Shown: piece by piece, positions 17,424-26,484 of the stretch | Position numbering within the stretch: position 1 is the stretch's first letter | Layout: every line of letters begins with the position of its first letter | Source: JARRKC01 sp963723965 | GTDB lineage: Bacteria > Acidobacteriota > UBA6911 > RPQK01 > JAPXNP01 | Length of the DNA: 64,000 nucleotides | NCBI GenBank assembly: GCA_963723965.1 | Contig: CAVRSV010000002.1 | Span: 219,654-283,653, forward strand | Direction: 5' to 3' | Made by a program: the position numbers and the translations under genes | Notes under the pieces: model-generated | Databases searched by the model: none | What the model was told of the DNA's origin: nothing | What the model saw: the letters and a program-made list of their open reading frames with translations, nothing else

Positions 17424-18104
17424 CTAGGGCTCCCGCGCGGACCCGGACTGTGCCTCCGAACGCTGTTGGGATTGGATGAAGGCAATGAGATCGACCATCT
17501 CGTTGCCTTCGAATTTCGGCCAGGGCAAGCCCATTTGCCTCATCCTGACTTCCATCTGCGCGGCGTGCTGCCACATCACCTGCGCCCAGAGGATCGGTGA
17601 GCCATAGCGCTGGCCGCGGGTCAGGTCGGGGCCGATTCCCCCGCCCTGTCCATTCAGAGCGTGACATGCACTGCAGTGCTTTTCGTAGAACAGCCTCTGC
17701 CCACGCCCCGGGTCACCCGGCTGGTCGAGGATGCGCAAAAAGATCAGATAGGCGATCAGATCCCGCATCTCCGAGTCGTGAAAGGGGTGCCATTGGATTC
17801 CCTGCTCTTTTGCGACCTTCTGCATGGTGGGCGCATGGTTCCAAAGGATGCCGGCCATCTGAGTGATGGTCTCCTGGGTCCCCGAAGGGCGCCCGAGATC
17901 GGGACCGATCGCCGGGCCAATGCCGTTGATTGCATGGCAGCGGCCACAGCCCTTCTCTGCATAGACTCGGCGACCCGCTTCAGGGTTTCCCCAGACCGCA
18001 TAAGCGGGGCTGGTTTCGTCCTGGCGACTCAGCGCGACGACGGAGAGAAGAGAGACCAGAGCGCTGACACCGATGAGAGCACGAACAACTGGCCCCGTGG
18101 TCAT
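17424..18104 (-). CDS. Dihaem cytochrome c of the bc operon
   Basis: This 226-residue exported protein has two class I cytochrome c domains, with haem sites CGRCH (residues 53-57) and CSACH (144-148), each followed by the NGIGPAIGPDL / NGQGGGIGPDL loop. Met residues in the later half of each domain are candidate axial ligands. An uncleaved or cleaved N-terminal hydrophobic segment (about residues 8-26) targets it to the periplasmic side. It is the first gene of the operon with Rieske and cytochrome b, and probably passes electrons on from the b-fused c domain to an oxidase or soluble carrier. Confidence 0.92.
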   Translation of the reverse strand: MTTGPVVRALIGVSALVSLLSVVALSRQDETSPAYAVWGNPEAGRRVYAEKGCGRCHAINGIGPAIGPDLGRPSGTQETITQMAGILWNHAPTMQKVAKEQGIQWHPFHDSEMRDLIAYLIFLRILDQPGDPGRGQRLFYEKHCSACHALNGQGGGIGPDLTRGQRYGSPILWAQVMWQHAAQMEVRMRQMGLPWPKFEGNEMVDLIAFIQSQQRSEAQSGSAREP

Positions 18105-18339
18105 GGAATTCCCCCGCCTCCGGAAGACCTTTCTGCGGCCCGACGACCGGCTTGTCCCGACTCGCGCGAGGCGCAGGCGCCCGTCCGAATGGATCCTGAC
18201 TCAATGATGAACCGGGTCCTGGAAGAACGTCAATCGATCGCCCGGGCGGGCCAATACCGAGGCGGGCCCGCAGGGCCGCTTCCCAGCCAAAGGCGGACTG
18301 CCGGTTTCGTACCGTCCAGTCCTTCGCCGGATCCGACCT

Positions 18340-18723
18340 CTACGCCGGGGACGGTCGCACGACGATGCGGGGGTCGGAGTTGGCGCGTGCGCGGAAGGTC
18401 ACTCCCTCGCAGGGAGAGCACCAGATCAGGAGATCGAAATGTGCGGTCCTGGGTCGCCCCTTGATCTCGAGCGTTCCCGTTGCGTTGCCGTCAATGTTGG
18501 TCGCGAAGACGCCTTCACTGTGCTGGATGACACCGTCGTCGGCGATCTCGACTGCCAATTGTGCCGATGTCTTGTTCACAATCGCAATGGAGACCCTCGG
18601 CGCATCCCCCAGAAACCAGAGTTCGTGTGTGGCCGGCGTCACCCGGTATCCGTAGTCACCGAGGACGACCTTGAATTTCGCCTCTGTCGGTTTCGGCGGC
18701 TTCAGAGCTGCGCGTTTCTTCAT
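18340..18723 (-). CDS. Small protein translationally coupled to a Ser/Thr kinase
   Basis: I do not recognise this 127-residue protein. It is Lys/Pro-rich at the N-terminus, then beta-rich (KVVLGDYGYRV, SIAIVNKTSAQLAVEIADDG), and ends with RPRTAHFDLLIWCSPCEGVTFRA. It has no signal peptide or membrane segment. Its ATG overlaps the TGA of the kinase gene (ATGA, 18720-18723), so it is made together with the kinase and may be its substrate, adaptor or inhibitor. That role is inferred only from the coupling. Confidence 0.65.
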   Translation of the reverse strand: MKKRAALKPPKPTEAKFKVVLGDYGYRVTPATHELWFLGDAPRVSIAIVNKTSAQLAVEIADDGVIQHSEGVFATNIDGNATGTLEIKGRPRTAHFDLLIWCSPCEGVTFRARANSDPRIVVRPSPA

Positions 18724-21416
18724 TTCTCTTCCCTTTGCTTTGCTTGCGCCCCGGGTGACGCGGAACCCTCCGCGTCCTCGAGGCGAAGCCGGAAATTCGG
18801 ATCGGCGACCAGGCCGGAGAGGCTGGGAGATTCTTCTACGCGGGCGCGGGGGAAACCGGCCCCGAGGGCACGCAGCACCCAGGTGATGGCAGATTCCCGG
18901 TCGTTCAGCCCCTCGAAGATCTGGGCGGCCACGAACATGAACTCCGGGTCGGAGCTGGACGCGGGCAATTTGAGCGCTTCCCCGAGATAGTATCGCCCCT
19001 GTTCACGATCTCCGGCCTCGATCAGGTAATCGGCCAGGTCCAATGTCGCCGTGGCATCGTTCGGGTTGACCTCCACCTGGCGCCGGACCAGGTCCGCCGC
19101 CCTGCGGTAGCATCGCGCCACGTCGTCTGGCCGTCCCAGTTGCCGGTAACACCCGCCCAGGTTTCCCCAAACCAGGGCCTGACTGTCATCGAGCTTCAGG
19201 GCCTCCTCGTAACTCTCTGCAGCCTTTGCATAGTCGCCTTGCTCGTAAAAGCAGCTGCCCAGCAGATCGAAGGTCTGGAAGGTCGGCCGGAGCTTCAGGG
19301 CGCCTTCCAGTACTGCCTCGGCCAGACTCGGTTGCTGACGTCTCAGCTGGACGACGGCAATGTTGTTGCGCGCAGTCACGCTTTCGGGCAGGAGAGCTTC
19401 GACGCGTTCGAATTCGCGCAGAGCCTCCTCGTAGCGGCCCAGGTCCAGAAAGAAGCTGCCCAGCTCGTGGTAGCCTGCCCAGTAGTGGGGATGGAGCTCG
19501 ATCGCCTTCCGATAGGCCTGTTCCGCCTCGGCCGACCGGCCGAGGTGCGCCAGCGCCGCCGCCTTCCAACGCCACGCCTCGGACCGTTCGGGGGAGAGTT
19601 TCAGTGACTGGTCGAACACAGAGAGGGCCTCTTCGTAGCGGCCGAATTCGGAGAGAACCATTCCCAGCGTGAGGGTTCCCGCGGGATCCTTGGGATCCAG
19701 CTGCAAGGCCCGGCGCGCCGCGTCATTGGCTTGCACCACGAGCTCCGGCCGTCGGACGTGGCGGTAGAGATAAGCATAGGCCAAACCCAGTGACGAGTAC
19801 GCGGGAGCGTATTCGGGTGCCCGTTGGGTGACTTCCGAGAACTTCGAAATGGCGTCCTCGATGTGCGCCTGGTCGTCGTACCTTTCCAGCAGGCCCTGTC
19901 CTTCCAGCATTACGCCACGCAGATCGGGGGCCCCCTCCAGCTGACCCGCTGCCAGAACGCTGCGAGAATCCGGACTCAGCTTCAATTGCAGCATTCTCAG
20001 CACCGCCTCCTCGATCTTACGGGCCAGTCCGTTCCGGTCGAAGGTTGTCCCCTCGATCCTCTCCCCGCCGGAACTGGTGCCGCGGCGAGTGTCTACCAGG
20101 CTGATCCGCACGATGAGCTTCTCCCCCTCCTGCGTCAGGTTTCCCGAAACGGCCAGTTCCACACCGCGCTCTCGATAGAGATCGCGCAGTGCCACGTCCC
20201 GCACGAGCCGGTAGGAACTCACCATAAGACGAGGGCGTGAGCCGTCCTGCTGCTGGAGCAGGATGCTCAGATCGCGGGACAGTCCTTCGCAGAAATCGCG
20301 CTGTCGTCCCGCCGCATCGCCGATCAGCTCGAAGGGCAGAACCGCCGCCGTCGTCGCCTCTCCGAGGGCCGCCTCGCCCAGCCGATCCGAGACCCACTGC
20401 ACTCCCTCGGGGACTCCCAGAACGAGTACCAGCACCGCACAGATGGACAGAACGAGATACCGCAGCCAGGCTCCGAGCCCACGCTTCGGCCGGGGAGGGG
20501 GTTCCTGCAAGGCCGCCGTTTCGACCTCCCGGTTGTAGCGGATTCTCCTCAGCTCGGCGGCAAAATCGGCCGCACTCTGGAACCGGTGTCGTGGATCCTT
20601 TTCGAGTGCCTTCCGGAGCAGGCCATCGAACTCGACGGGCAGTGCGGGGTTCAGTCGCAGCGGCGGAGCCGGTTGCTTGCGCAGCAATGCCTCGCAGACC
20701 GCTGCGACGGTCTCGCCCCGGAAAGGGTGAGTGCCGGTGGCCAGTTCGTAAAGGACCACGCCCAGCGAAAACAGATCACAACGGACGTCGAGCGGCTTTC
20801 CGAGGGCCTGTTCCGGGGCCATGTAGGGCAACGTTCCGACCAGAGCGCCTCGATCGGTCAGGGAATCCTCCGTCGAGGCCGTCGAACTCTCGCACTCGGG
20901 TTTACAGGCAGTGCGGAACTTCGCGAGGCCGAAATCGAGGATCTTGACCTGGTTACCGCGCGTCAGCATGACGTTCGAGGGTTTGATGTCGCGGTGGATG
21001 ATCCCGCTGTCGTGAGCCGCTCCGAGACCCTCGCAGATCTGGATACCAATGGAAAGAAGTTCGTCCACATCCAGGGGCGTTCGCACCAGCTCGTCGGCCA
21101 GCGTCTTTCCTTCCAGCCGCTCCATCACGAGGTAGGGGCGACCTTCGTATTCCCCCGCGTCGTACACCACGCAGATATTGCGGTGGTTGAGGGAAGAGAG
21201 GGCCTGGATCTCGCGCTGAAAGCGCTCGCGGATCCGGACATCGGTGACCGTCTCTGCGGCCAGGAACTTCAGGGCGACTCGACGAGGGAAAACGGAATCT
21301 TCCGCCTCGTACACTTCTCCCATTCCGCCCTTCGCAAGACGGCCGACCAAGCGATAACGGGAGATAGTGGTCCCGATCAAGACGGCCTCCGAAACCTGTG
21401 GGATTAGGCGGATCAT
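18720..21416 (-). CDS. Eukaryote-like Ser/Thr protein kinase with membrane anchor and TPR domain
   Basis: This 898-residue receptor-like kinase has an N-terminal PknB-type catalytic domain with a Gly loop (LAKGGMGEVYEAED), the Lys in RRVALKFL (K50), HRDIKPSN (141-148), DFGLAKF (161-167) and GTLPYMAPEQALG. A transmembrane segment lies near residues 320-345. The outer part starts with a FlgO/adenylate-cyclase-associated-like domain (AVLPFELIGDAAGR) and continues with about ten TPRs to the end. ATG at 21416 is chosen; an open frame extends to 21476 without a better start. It is intact, unlike the two kinases at 46-53 kb, and its stop is coupled to the small gene at 18340. Confidence 0.93.
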   Translation of the reverse strand: MIRLIPQVSEAVLIGTTISRYRLVGRLAKGGMGEVYEAEDSVFPRRVALKFLAAETVTDVRIRERFQREIQALSSLNHRNICVVYDAGEYEGRPYLVMERLEGKTLADELVRTPLDVDELLSIGIQICEGLGAAHDSGIIHRDIKPSNVMLTRGNQVKILDFGLAKFRTACKPECESSTASTEDSLTDRGALVGTLPYMAPEQALGKPLDVRCDLFSLGVVLYELATGTHPFRGETVAAVCEALLRKQPAPPLRLNPALPVEFDGLLRKALEKDPRHRFQSAADFAAELRRIRYNREVETAALQEPPPRPKRGLGAWLRYLVLSICAVLVLVLGVPEGVQWVSDRLGEAALGEATTAAVLPFELIGDAAGRQRDFCEGLSRDLSILLQQQDGSRPRLMVSSYRLVRDVALRDLYRERGVELAVSGNLTQEGEKLIVRISLVDTRRGTSSGGERIEGTTFDRNGLARKIEEAVLRMLQLKLSPDSRSVLAAGQLEGAPDLRGVMLEGQGLLERYDDQAHIEDAISKFSEVTQRAPEYAPAYSSLGLAYAYLYRHVRRPELVVQANDAARRALQLDPKDPAGTLTLGMVLSEFGRYEEALSVFDQSLKLSPERSEAWRWKAAALAHLGRSAEAEQAYRKAIELHPHYWAGYHELGSFFLDLGRYEEALREFERVEALLPESVTARNNIAVVQLRRQQPSLAEAVLEGALKLRPTFQTFDLLGSCFYEQGDYAKAAESYEEALKLDDSQALVWGNLGGCYRQLGRPDDVARCYRRAADLVRRQVEVNPNDATATLDLADYLIEAGDREQGRYYLGEALKLPASSSDPEFMFVAAQIFEGLNDRESAITWVLRALGAGFPRARVEESPSLSGLVADPNFRLRLEDAEGSASPGAQAKQREEK

Positions 21417-21516
21417 ATACGCTCTGCCCTCCCTTAGCAATAGGCGCAAAGGGCAGCCCGAAAGATGAATCCGCACTCAGGAATGGAGGCCGGAACGCTT
21501 CTCCGCCCCCCTGAAA

Positions 21517-22602
21517 TCAGGGAGTCCGGAGGATCTCTTCGAAGAAATCCAGGACTTCGGGACGGTCCGACTGGCCGAGCCAGAACATGGCGGCCTTGCG
21601 CACCGCCGGAGTCCGGTTCGTGCGAGCGACGTGGATCAGCAGAGGAATCCCCTCTTCGGGTGGAAGCTGCGACAATCCGAAGACCGCTCCCTTCCTCACC
21701 TCGACATCGGGATCGGACTCCACGGCCCCGGTGAGCGCCTCCGAAGCACGGCGGCCCGCCTTTTGGCCGAGCCAGAACAGGGCAGTCTTGCGGATCTCGG
21801 GGGATTCCGATGCCCGAGCCAGCTCGATGAGCAGGCCCGTCGATGGGTCGTCCGATCCGAGGGAAATCGCAAAGACCGCCTGCTTGCGAACCGCCCGGCT
21901 CGGGTCGTCGGTGACGGCTTCGCGCAGCCGGGGCAGGCTCTCGGGCTGATACAGCGTACCCATCCAGAAGACGGTCTGCTTGCGCACATGCTCGGGATAT
22001 CGCTCGGCATCGAGATATCCGTCGAGCTGGGCAAAGGTCCCGCTTGCGGCATGGAATGCGATGGCCGCCACGGCGCCGTCGACCAGTCTTCGACTGACAC
22101 TGGCCGCATCGGAATTGGACGCAACGAAGGTGTCGAGGTAGGAGAGGCTCTCCACGGGGTCCACGCCGCCCAGCCAGAGCACCGTCCCGCCTCCGCCATC
22201 GATCCGGCAGTCCGAAGAAAAGAAGCGCAGGCGTTCGACGCGACCGTTCGAGGCCCGGAGAAAGACCAGGAGTTCTCCACCGACCCGGGGAGTGGCTGCC
22301 GGGCTCTGCTCGACGAACTCGGACGCTCCCGTGACGCCGCTTTCCAGGCGGCATGCACTCCGGCTCCGCTGATCGCAGCAGCAGTTTCCTCCGCTCTCGA
22401 TCATCGGAACGCTATAGGCCAGCCAGGCGGGGCCGGGCCGGGCCCCGAGTTCTGCTGGAATCCAATCCCGCAGCGACCCCTCAGGCCGAAGTTGTTCGAT
22501 TCGGGCATTGACGATGTCTGGTACACCTGCCAGGAGCCAGGAGGACGCCATCAGCAGCACCGCCACCATCGGCAGAAGAGTCCGGAACCGTGGAGTTCTC
22601 AT
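21517..22602 (-). CDS. Exported HEAT-repeat protein
   Basis: This 361-residue protein has an N-terminal hydrophobic signal (LLPMVAVLLMASSWLLAG) and a C-terminal half made of HEAT repeats of about 31 residues, marked by recurring VRKQAVFAISLG / IRKTALFWLGQ / VRKGAVFGLSQ / VRKAAMFWLGQ. The middle contains a Cys cluster (SGGNCCCDQRSRSACRL) that could bind metal or form disulfides. It probably serves as a periplasmic protein-binding scaffold. It is the last gene of the sigma factor operon, 13 bases after the preceding HEAT gene. Confidence 0.8.
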   Translation of the reverse strand: MRTPRFRTLLPMVAVLLMASSWLLAGVPDIVNARIEQLRPEGSLRDWIPAELGARPGPAWLAYSVPMIESGGNCCCDQRSRSACRLESGVTGASEFVEQSPAATPRVGGELLVFLRASNGRVERLRFFSSDCRIDGGGGTVLWLGGVDPVESLSYLDTFVASNSDAASVSRRLVDGAVAAIAFHAASGTFAQLDGYLDAERYPEHVRKQTVFWMGTLYQPESLPRLREAVTDDPSRAVRKQAVFAISLGSDDPSTGLLIELARASESPEIRKTALFWLGQKAGRRASEALTGAVESDPDVEVRKGAVFGLSQLPPEEGIPLLIHVARTNRTPAVRKAAMFWLGQSDRPEVLDFFEEILRTP

Positions 22603-22615
22603 CGTCGGTTTCCCT

Positions 22616-23995
22616 TCAGTTCTGCAGCAATTCGAGCAGATAGTCCTTCGCCGCCGGCGAACCGAGCAGCGAAAGCTTCTGTACGAGAATCTTCTTCATT
22701 TCCGGGTCCGTCTCACGACGAGCCAGGGTCACCAGTGCATCGGCGTTGCCCTGGACGAACAGCGCCTGGGCCACGGCCTTTCTGATCTCCAGACCGGAAT
22801 CCGGGCTGGAATAGATCTCGACCAGATCTTGCGCCGTCGACGCGCCGAGCAATCCGAGAAAGTGGATGGCCTGCAGACGCAATTCGGGGGCGGCCTCCTG
22901 CAGTGCGAGCTCGTGGATCTCCGCCCGGGCACCGGCGAGGAACAGCGCTTTGAGGATCGCCCGCTTGACCGCAGGGTCCTTCTCCTGTGCGTACAGCGCC
23001 TTCAAATCGGTGACATCACCGACCAGTCCGAGCTTCTCGATGGCCTCCTGCCGCAGTGCCGGATCGGTCTCGTGGAAGGCCAGATCCTTCAAGGAGGCCC
23101 GATCCCCGGCGATGAACAGACCGTTCAGGATGGAGCCGCGGATCTTCGGATCGGTCTTCTTGGCATAGAGTTCCTTCAGCTGGGCAGTGGCTCCAAGCGC
23201 ACCGAGTTCCTGAATCGCGGCTTCAATCAGCTCCGGATCGCTCTCTCCCTCCGCCGCATGGAGCAGGAAGGAGCGCTCCCCCGAGATCATGAAGCTCTTC
23301 AGGATTTCCTTCTTCACGGCGTTCTTCGACGTCGAGGAGTAGATCTTCTCCAGGACTCCCCTGCTTTCCCTGTCTCCGACGACGCCCAGCGCACGGATGG
23401 CGCCCCTCTGTGTATCGGGCTCGGCTTCATCCCGGGCCAGCGCCTCGATGATCTTCCTCGCCTCCGGCTGGGAACCGGCCTGGGCCAGCAGAAACAGCGC
23501 TTTCTCTCTCAAGCGTCGATTGTCTTTTGACTGCGCGAGCTGCTCCAGGGCGGGCAGAGCTCGTTCCGGGGCGCTCTGAAGGAGTCCCTGCAGGGCCAGG
23601 ATCTTGAGCTCGTCATTGGGCTCGTCGCCAGGCGAAACGGACTGTCCCGATCGCTGGCGAATTTCTACTTCGAGGGCGCCGGCATCGGTCTTCCAGGAGC
23701 TGTTCGGAAAGAGTTGGCGCAGCTCCTGGAGTCCCTCGAGTGCGGCGGCAGGATCCCCGGATTTGTTGAGAGCGTAAGACTTCCAATACAGGGCGGCATC
23801 CGCGCGCTCCCCCTTCAATTCGACGATCTGATCGAACAGCTGGATGGAATCCTGCCAACGGCTGTCATCCAGCGCCTGGCTTCCCGCCTGATAGAGGCGC
23901 TCCTCTTCCGACTGCTGAGTCGCGGCCGTAAGGAAGGAGCCGCACAGTGCCGTGACGATGAGGAGGGTCGTGATCGATTTCCACATGGCATTCAT
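22616..23995 (-). CDS. Exported TPR/HEAT-repeat protein
   Basis: This 459-residue protein has a signal peptide (MNAMWKSITTLLIVTALCG to about LTAA). It continues with a TPR-like segment (YQAGSQALDDSRWQDSIQLFDQIV), then about ten HEAT repeats of about 31 residues with the consensus REAIEKLGLVGDVTDLKALYAQEKDPAV. The repeats are unusually regular. It follows the anti-sigma gene by 5 bases and precedes a second HEAT protein, so it is probably under control of the sigma factor and acts in the periplasm. Its partner is unknown. Confidence 0.82.
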   Translation of the reverse strand: MNAMWKSITTLLIVTALCGSFLTAATQQSEEERLYQAGSQALDDSRWQDSIQLFDQIVELKGERADAALYWKSYALNKSGDPAAALEGLQELRQLFPNSSWKTDAGALEVEIRQRSGQSVSPGDEPNDELKILALQGLLQSAPERALPALEQLAQSKDNRRLREKALFLLAQAGSQPEARKIIEALARDEAEPDTQRGAIRALGVVGDRESRGVLEKIYSSTSKNAVKKEILKSFMISGERSFLLHAAEGESDPELIEAAIQELGALGATAQLKELYAKKTDPKIRGSILNGLFIAGDRASLKDLAFHETDPALRQEAIEKLGLVGDVTDLKALYAQEKDPAVKRAILKALFLAGARAEIHELALQEAAPELRLQAIHFLGLLGASTAQDLVEIYSSPDSGLEIRKAVAQALFVQGNADALVTLARRETDPEMKKILVQKLSLLGSPAAKDYLLELLQN

Positions 23996-24000
23996 TCCTT

Positions 24001-24750
24001 CTATGATTTGTCCTGGCCGGATCCGGACGGGGGCGTCTTGCCGCCTCTTTCCAGTTGCCGGCGCACGAGTTGCAGGGTGAGCAGCAGGTCGCGGGTGTCG
24101 AGTCGGGCCAGAAGCAGATGAAAGTCACCGGCATTGAGTCCGGCCGGGGCATGGGCGACCTGGAGGAGCGTCCGCTCGAGACTCTCGAGTGTCTGCTCGA
24201 TGAAGGGAGATCCGCTCTGCCGGGCAGCCCGGCGGTAGAGGCGGTTGAGGCTGACGAGTTGACGGGCTTCCTCCTGGAGGCCCCGGCGGGCCCCGGCGGT
24301 GTCGTCATCGGAGTGGGTCAGCTCCAGCAGAAGCCGCTGACTGCGCGCCAGGTGCTCCTCGAGCACGAGGGCGAGCATTCGTTGTGCCGCCGGGTCCGGA
24401 GTGGATCCCCCGATGCGGCTGTCCGGTGCCCAGTAGATCCCGGCCAGGAACGCTCCGACAATGACGACGGCCAGGCAGGCGGCCGCCGCCATGGCCTGCT
24501 TCCAACCGCCGAACCTGCGGGTCACCCGGACCGTCGGGGCCGGTGCGGGATCGAGGGCCCGCCAGAGCTCGTCGGTCCAGCCCGGTCGGGGTTCCGGGAC
24601 GGGGATCTCGGGTAGCTTCCCCAGAAAGTCTTCGATTCGACGAAAAGCTGCCGCGCACTCGTCGCACCGGCTCAGGTGGCGGCGGATTTCCTCCACCGGG
24701 GCATCGCCATAGAAATGCAGGACCAGTTCCTCTTCGCTTGGATGCCTCAT
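24001..24750 (-). CDS. Membrane-anchored anti-sigma factor with zinc-finger motif
   Basis: This 249-residue protein begins with an anti-sigma zinc-binding domain (H25-x3-C29-x2-C32 in HLSRCDEC). It then has a Pro-rich linker, one membrane segment (about residues 84-105, AAAACLAVVIVGAFLAGIYWA) and a periplasmic helical domain of about 140 residues. The family binds the cognate ECF sigma factor in the cytoplasm and releases it on an envelope or redox signal. Its ATG overlaps the stop of the sigma gene (ATGA), the standard arrangement for a sigma/anti-sigma pair. Confidence 0.88.
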   Translation of the reverse strand: MRHPSEEELVLHFYGDAPVEEIRRHLSRCDECAAAFRRIEDFLGKLPEIPVPEPRPGWTDELWRALDPAPAPTVRVTRRFGGWKQAMAAAACLAVVIVGAFLAGIYWAPDSRIGGSTPDPAAQRMLALVLEEHLARSQRLLLELTHSDDDTAGARRGLQEEARQLVSLNRLYRRAARQSGSPFIEQTLESLERTLLQVAHAPAGLNAGDFHLLLARLDTRDLLLTLQLVRRQLERGGKTPPSGSGQDKS

Positions 24751-25313
24751 CTTCCACCTCTCAAAGGTTCGAGCTCCTGCCGCAGCTTTCGGACCGCCCG
24801 GAAGACGGCGTGCTTCGCCGACATTTCGCTGGAATCCAGGACTGCGGCGATCTCCCGGATGGAAAAGCCCTGACAGTGTCGCAGCACGAAGGCCGTTCGC
24901 TCGACGTCGGAGAGTAGGTCCATGGCCTCGCGGATCCTCGAACCGATTTCGCCTCCCGCCAAGAGTGTCTCCTGTGAGGCCGGGGCGCTGAGACGAGGTG
25001 CGGTTTCCAGGTCCGTCTCCGCCGACCGCCGAGATCGTCGTCGCAGCAGGTCCATGGCAGCGTTGGAGGCGATGCGGTACAGCCACGTGCGAATCTGAGA
25101 TCTTCCGTCGAAGCGGTGGTGCCACCGGTAGGCTCGCATGAACGTTTCCTGGACCACTTCCTCGGCATCGGCTTGATTTCCCGTCAGTCGAAAAGCCAGT
25201 CGAAAGAGGTCCCGGGCGTTTTCGTCCACCACATCCCGGAACGTCTCTCGCGTCAGCATCAGTGGCTGCACCGTCAGGCTCATTACTTCGGACATTCGCC
25301 GTATTAGACGCAT
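24747..25313 (-). CDS. ECF-type RNA polymerase sigma factor
   Basis: This 188-residue sigma-70 family factor contains regions 2 and 4 only. Region 2 holds ARDLFRLAFRLTGNQADAEEV and QETFMRAYRWHHRF, with the -10 recognition helix IRTWLYRIASNAAMDLLRR. Region 4 has the helix-turn-helix FVLRHCQGFSIREIAAVL and AKHAVFRAVRKLRQEL. The first ATG is at 25313; internal ATGs at 25295, 25283 and 25259 are also possible starts. It heads a four-gene operon with its anti-sigma factor and two HEAT-repeat proteins and is divergent from the aldo/keto reductase, with 60 bases between starts. Confidence 0.93.
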   Translation of the reverse strand: MRLIRRMSEVMSLTVQPLMLTRETFRDVVDENARDLFRLAFRLTGNQADAEEVVQETFMRAYRWHHRFDGRSQIRTWLYRIASNAAMDLLRRRSRRSAETDLETAPRLSAPASQETLLAGGEIGSRIREAMDLLSDVERTAFVLRHCQGFSIREIAAVLDSSEMSAKHAVFRAVRKLRQELEPLRGGR

Positions 25314-25373
25314 CCCGCTTCCCTGCGGTTAGCCGACTTACATCCGGCGACCTTCATCTGCTAGCTTGGAGGC

Positions 25374-26360
25374 ATGCTGACACAACGGAAGCTTGGACGA
25401 CAGGGGCTCGAAGTCTCGGCGCTGGGACTGGGCTGTATGGGGATGAGCCAGTCCTACGGCCCGGCCGACGAGCAGGAATCGATTGCCACCATCCACCGGG
25501 CCATCGAACTGGGCATCACGTTCTTCGACACCGCAGAGGCCTATGGTCCGTTCCGAAACGAGGAACTGCTGGGGCGTGCCTTCCGTGGACGTCGCGAGCA
25601 GGTCATCATTGCGACGAAATTCGGGTTTCGTTTCGTAGACGGCAGTCTCGCCGGAACGGACAGCCGCCCGGAGCACGTCAAGGAAGTGGCCGAGGCCTGT
25701 CTGCGCCGGCTTGCGACCGACCATATCGATCTCTTCTATCAGCACCGGGTCGATCCGCAGGTGCCGATGGAGGATGTGGCGGGCGCCGTGGCCGATCTGG
25801 TGGACGCGGGAAAGGTCCGCTTTTTCGGGCTCTCGGAGGCGGGCGCGGAGAATATCCGCCGGGCTCACGCGGTTCATCCCGTTTCGGCCCTGCAGAGCGA
25901 GTATTCCCTTTGGGAACGCAATCTCGAACCGAGGATCATTCCCCTCCTGCGGGAACTCGGAATCGGTCTGGTTCCCTTCTCTCCCCTGGGCCGGGGTTTC
26001 CTGAGCGGAACGGCCCGTCGGGCCGAGGAATACCCGCCGGCCGATTTCCGTCGCGGGGATCCTCGGTTCCAGGGCCCGAACTTCGACCGCAACATGCGGG
26101 CCACCGAGATCGTCCGCGACATGGCGGCCCGCAAAGCAGCCACTCCGAGCCAGATCGCATTGGCCTGGCTGCTCCATAAGGGGGACGATGTCGTGCCCAT
26201 TCCGGGCACCAAGCGAGTTCGCTACCTGGAGGAAAACGCCGCGGCCGCCGCCCTCGCCCTGGATCCGGGCGAGATCGATGAACTCGACGCGGCCCTTCCG
26301 CCGGATGCGATCTCCGGCCCCCGCTACAACCAACACCTGATGTCGATGGTCGACCGGTAG
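25374..26360 (+). CDS. Aldo/keto reductase
   Basis: This 328-residue NADPH-dependent oxidoreductase is in the AKR superfamily, close to the YhdN/Tas-like group. The catalytic tetrad is visible: D52 and Y57 (FDTAEAYGPF), K82 (ATKFGF) and H124 (FYQHRVDP). The cofactor-binding end has VPIPGTKRVRYLEENAAA. Substrates of this group are varied aldehydes and ketones. The start ATG at 25374 faces the sigma factor gene across a short shared promoter region, so the sigma factor may also control it; this is inference. Confidence 0.93.
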   Translation: MLTQRKLGRQGLEVSALGLGCMGMSQSYGPADEQESIATIHRAIELGITFFDTAEAYGPFRNEELLGRAFRGRREQVIIATKFGFRFVDGSLAGTDSRPEHVKEVAEACLRRLATDHIDLFYQHRVDPQVPMEDVAGAVADLVDAGKVRFFGLSEAGAENIRRAHAVHPVSALQSEYSLWERNLEPRIIPLLRELGIGLVPFSPLGRGFLSGTARRAEEYPPADFRRGDPRFQGPNFDRNMRATEIVRDMAARKAATPSQIALAWLLHKGDDVVPIPGTKRVRYLEENAAAAALALDPGEIDELDAALPPDAISGPRYNQHLMSMVDR

Positions 26361-26484
26361 CTGCTCGGCCGCCGAGGTGCTCGACCTCTTCGACGATCGC
26401 CGGCGATGCCATGCATTCCAGTCCCTGGCCGCGAGCCTGGTCTGGCAGCCCTCAACCCTCCTGGCGGGCGGGACGGAAGCTGAG

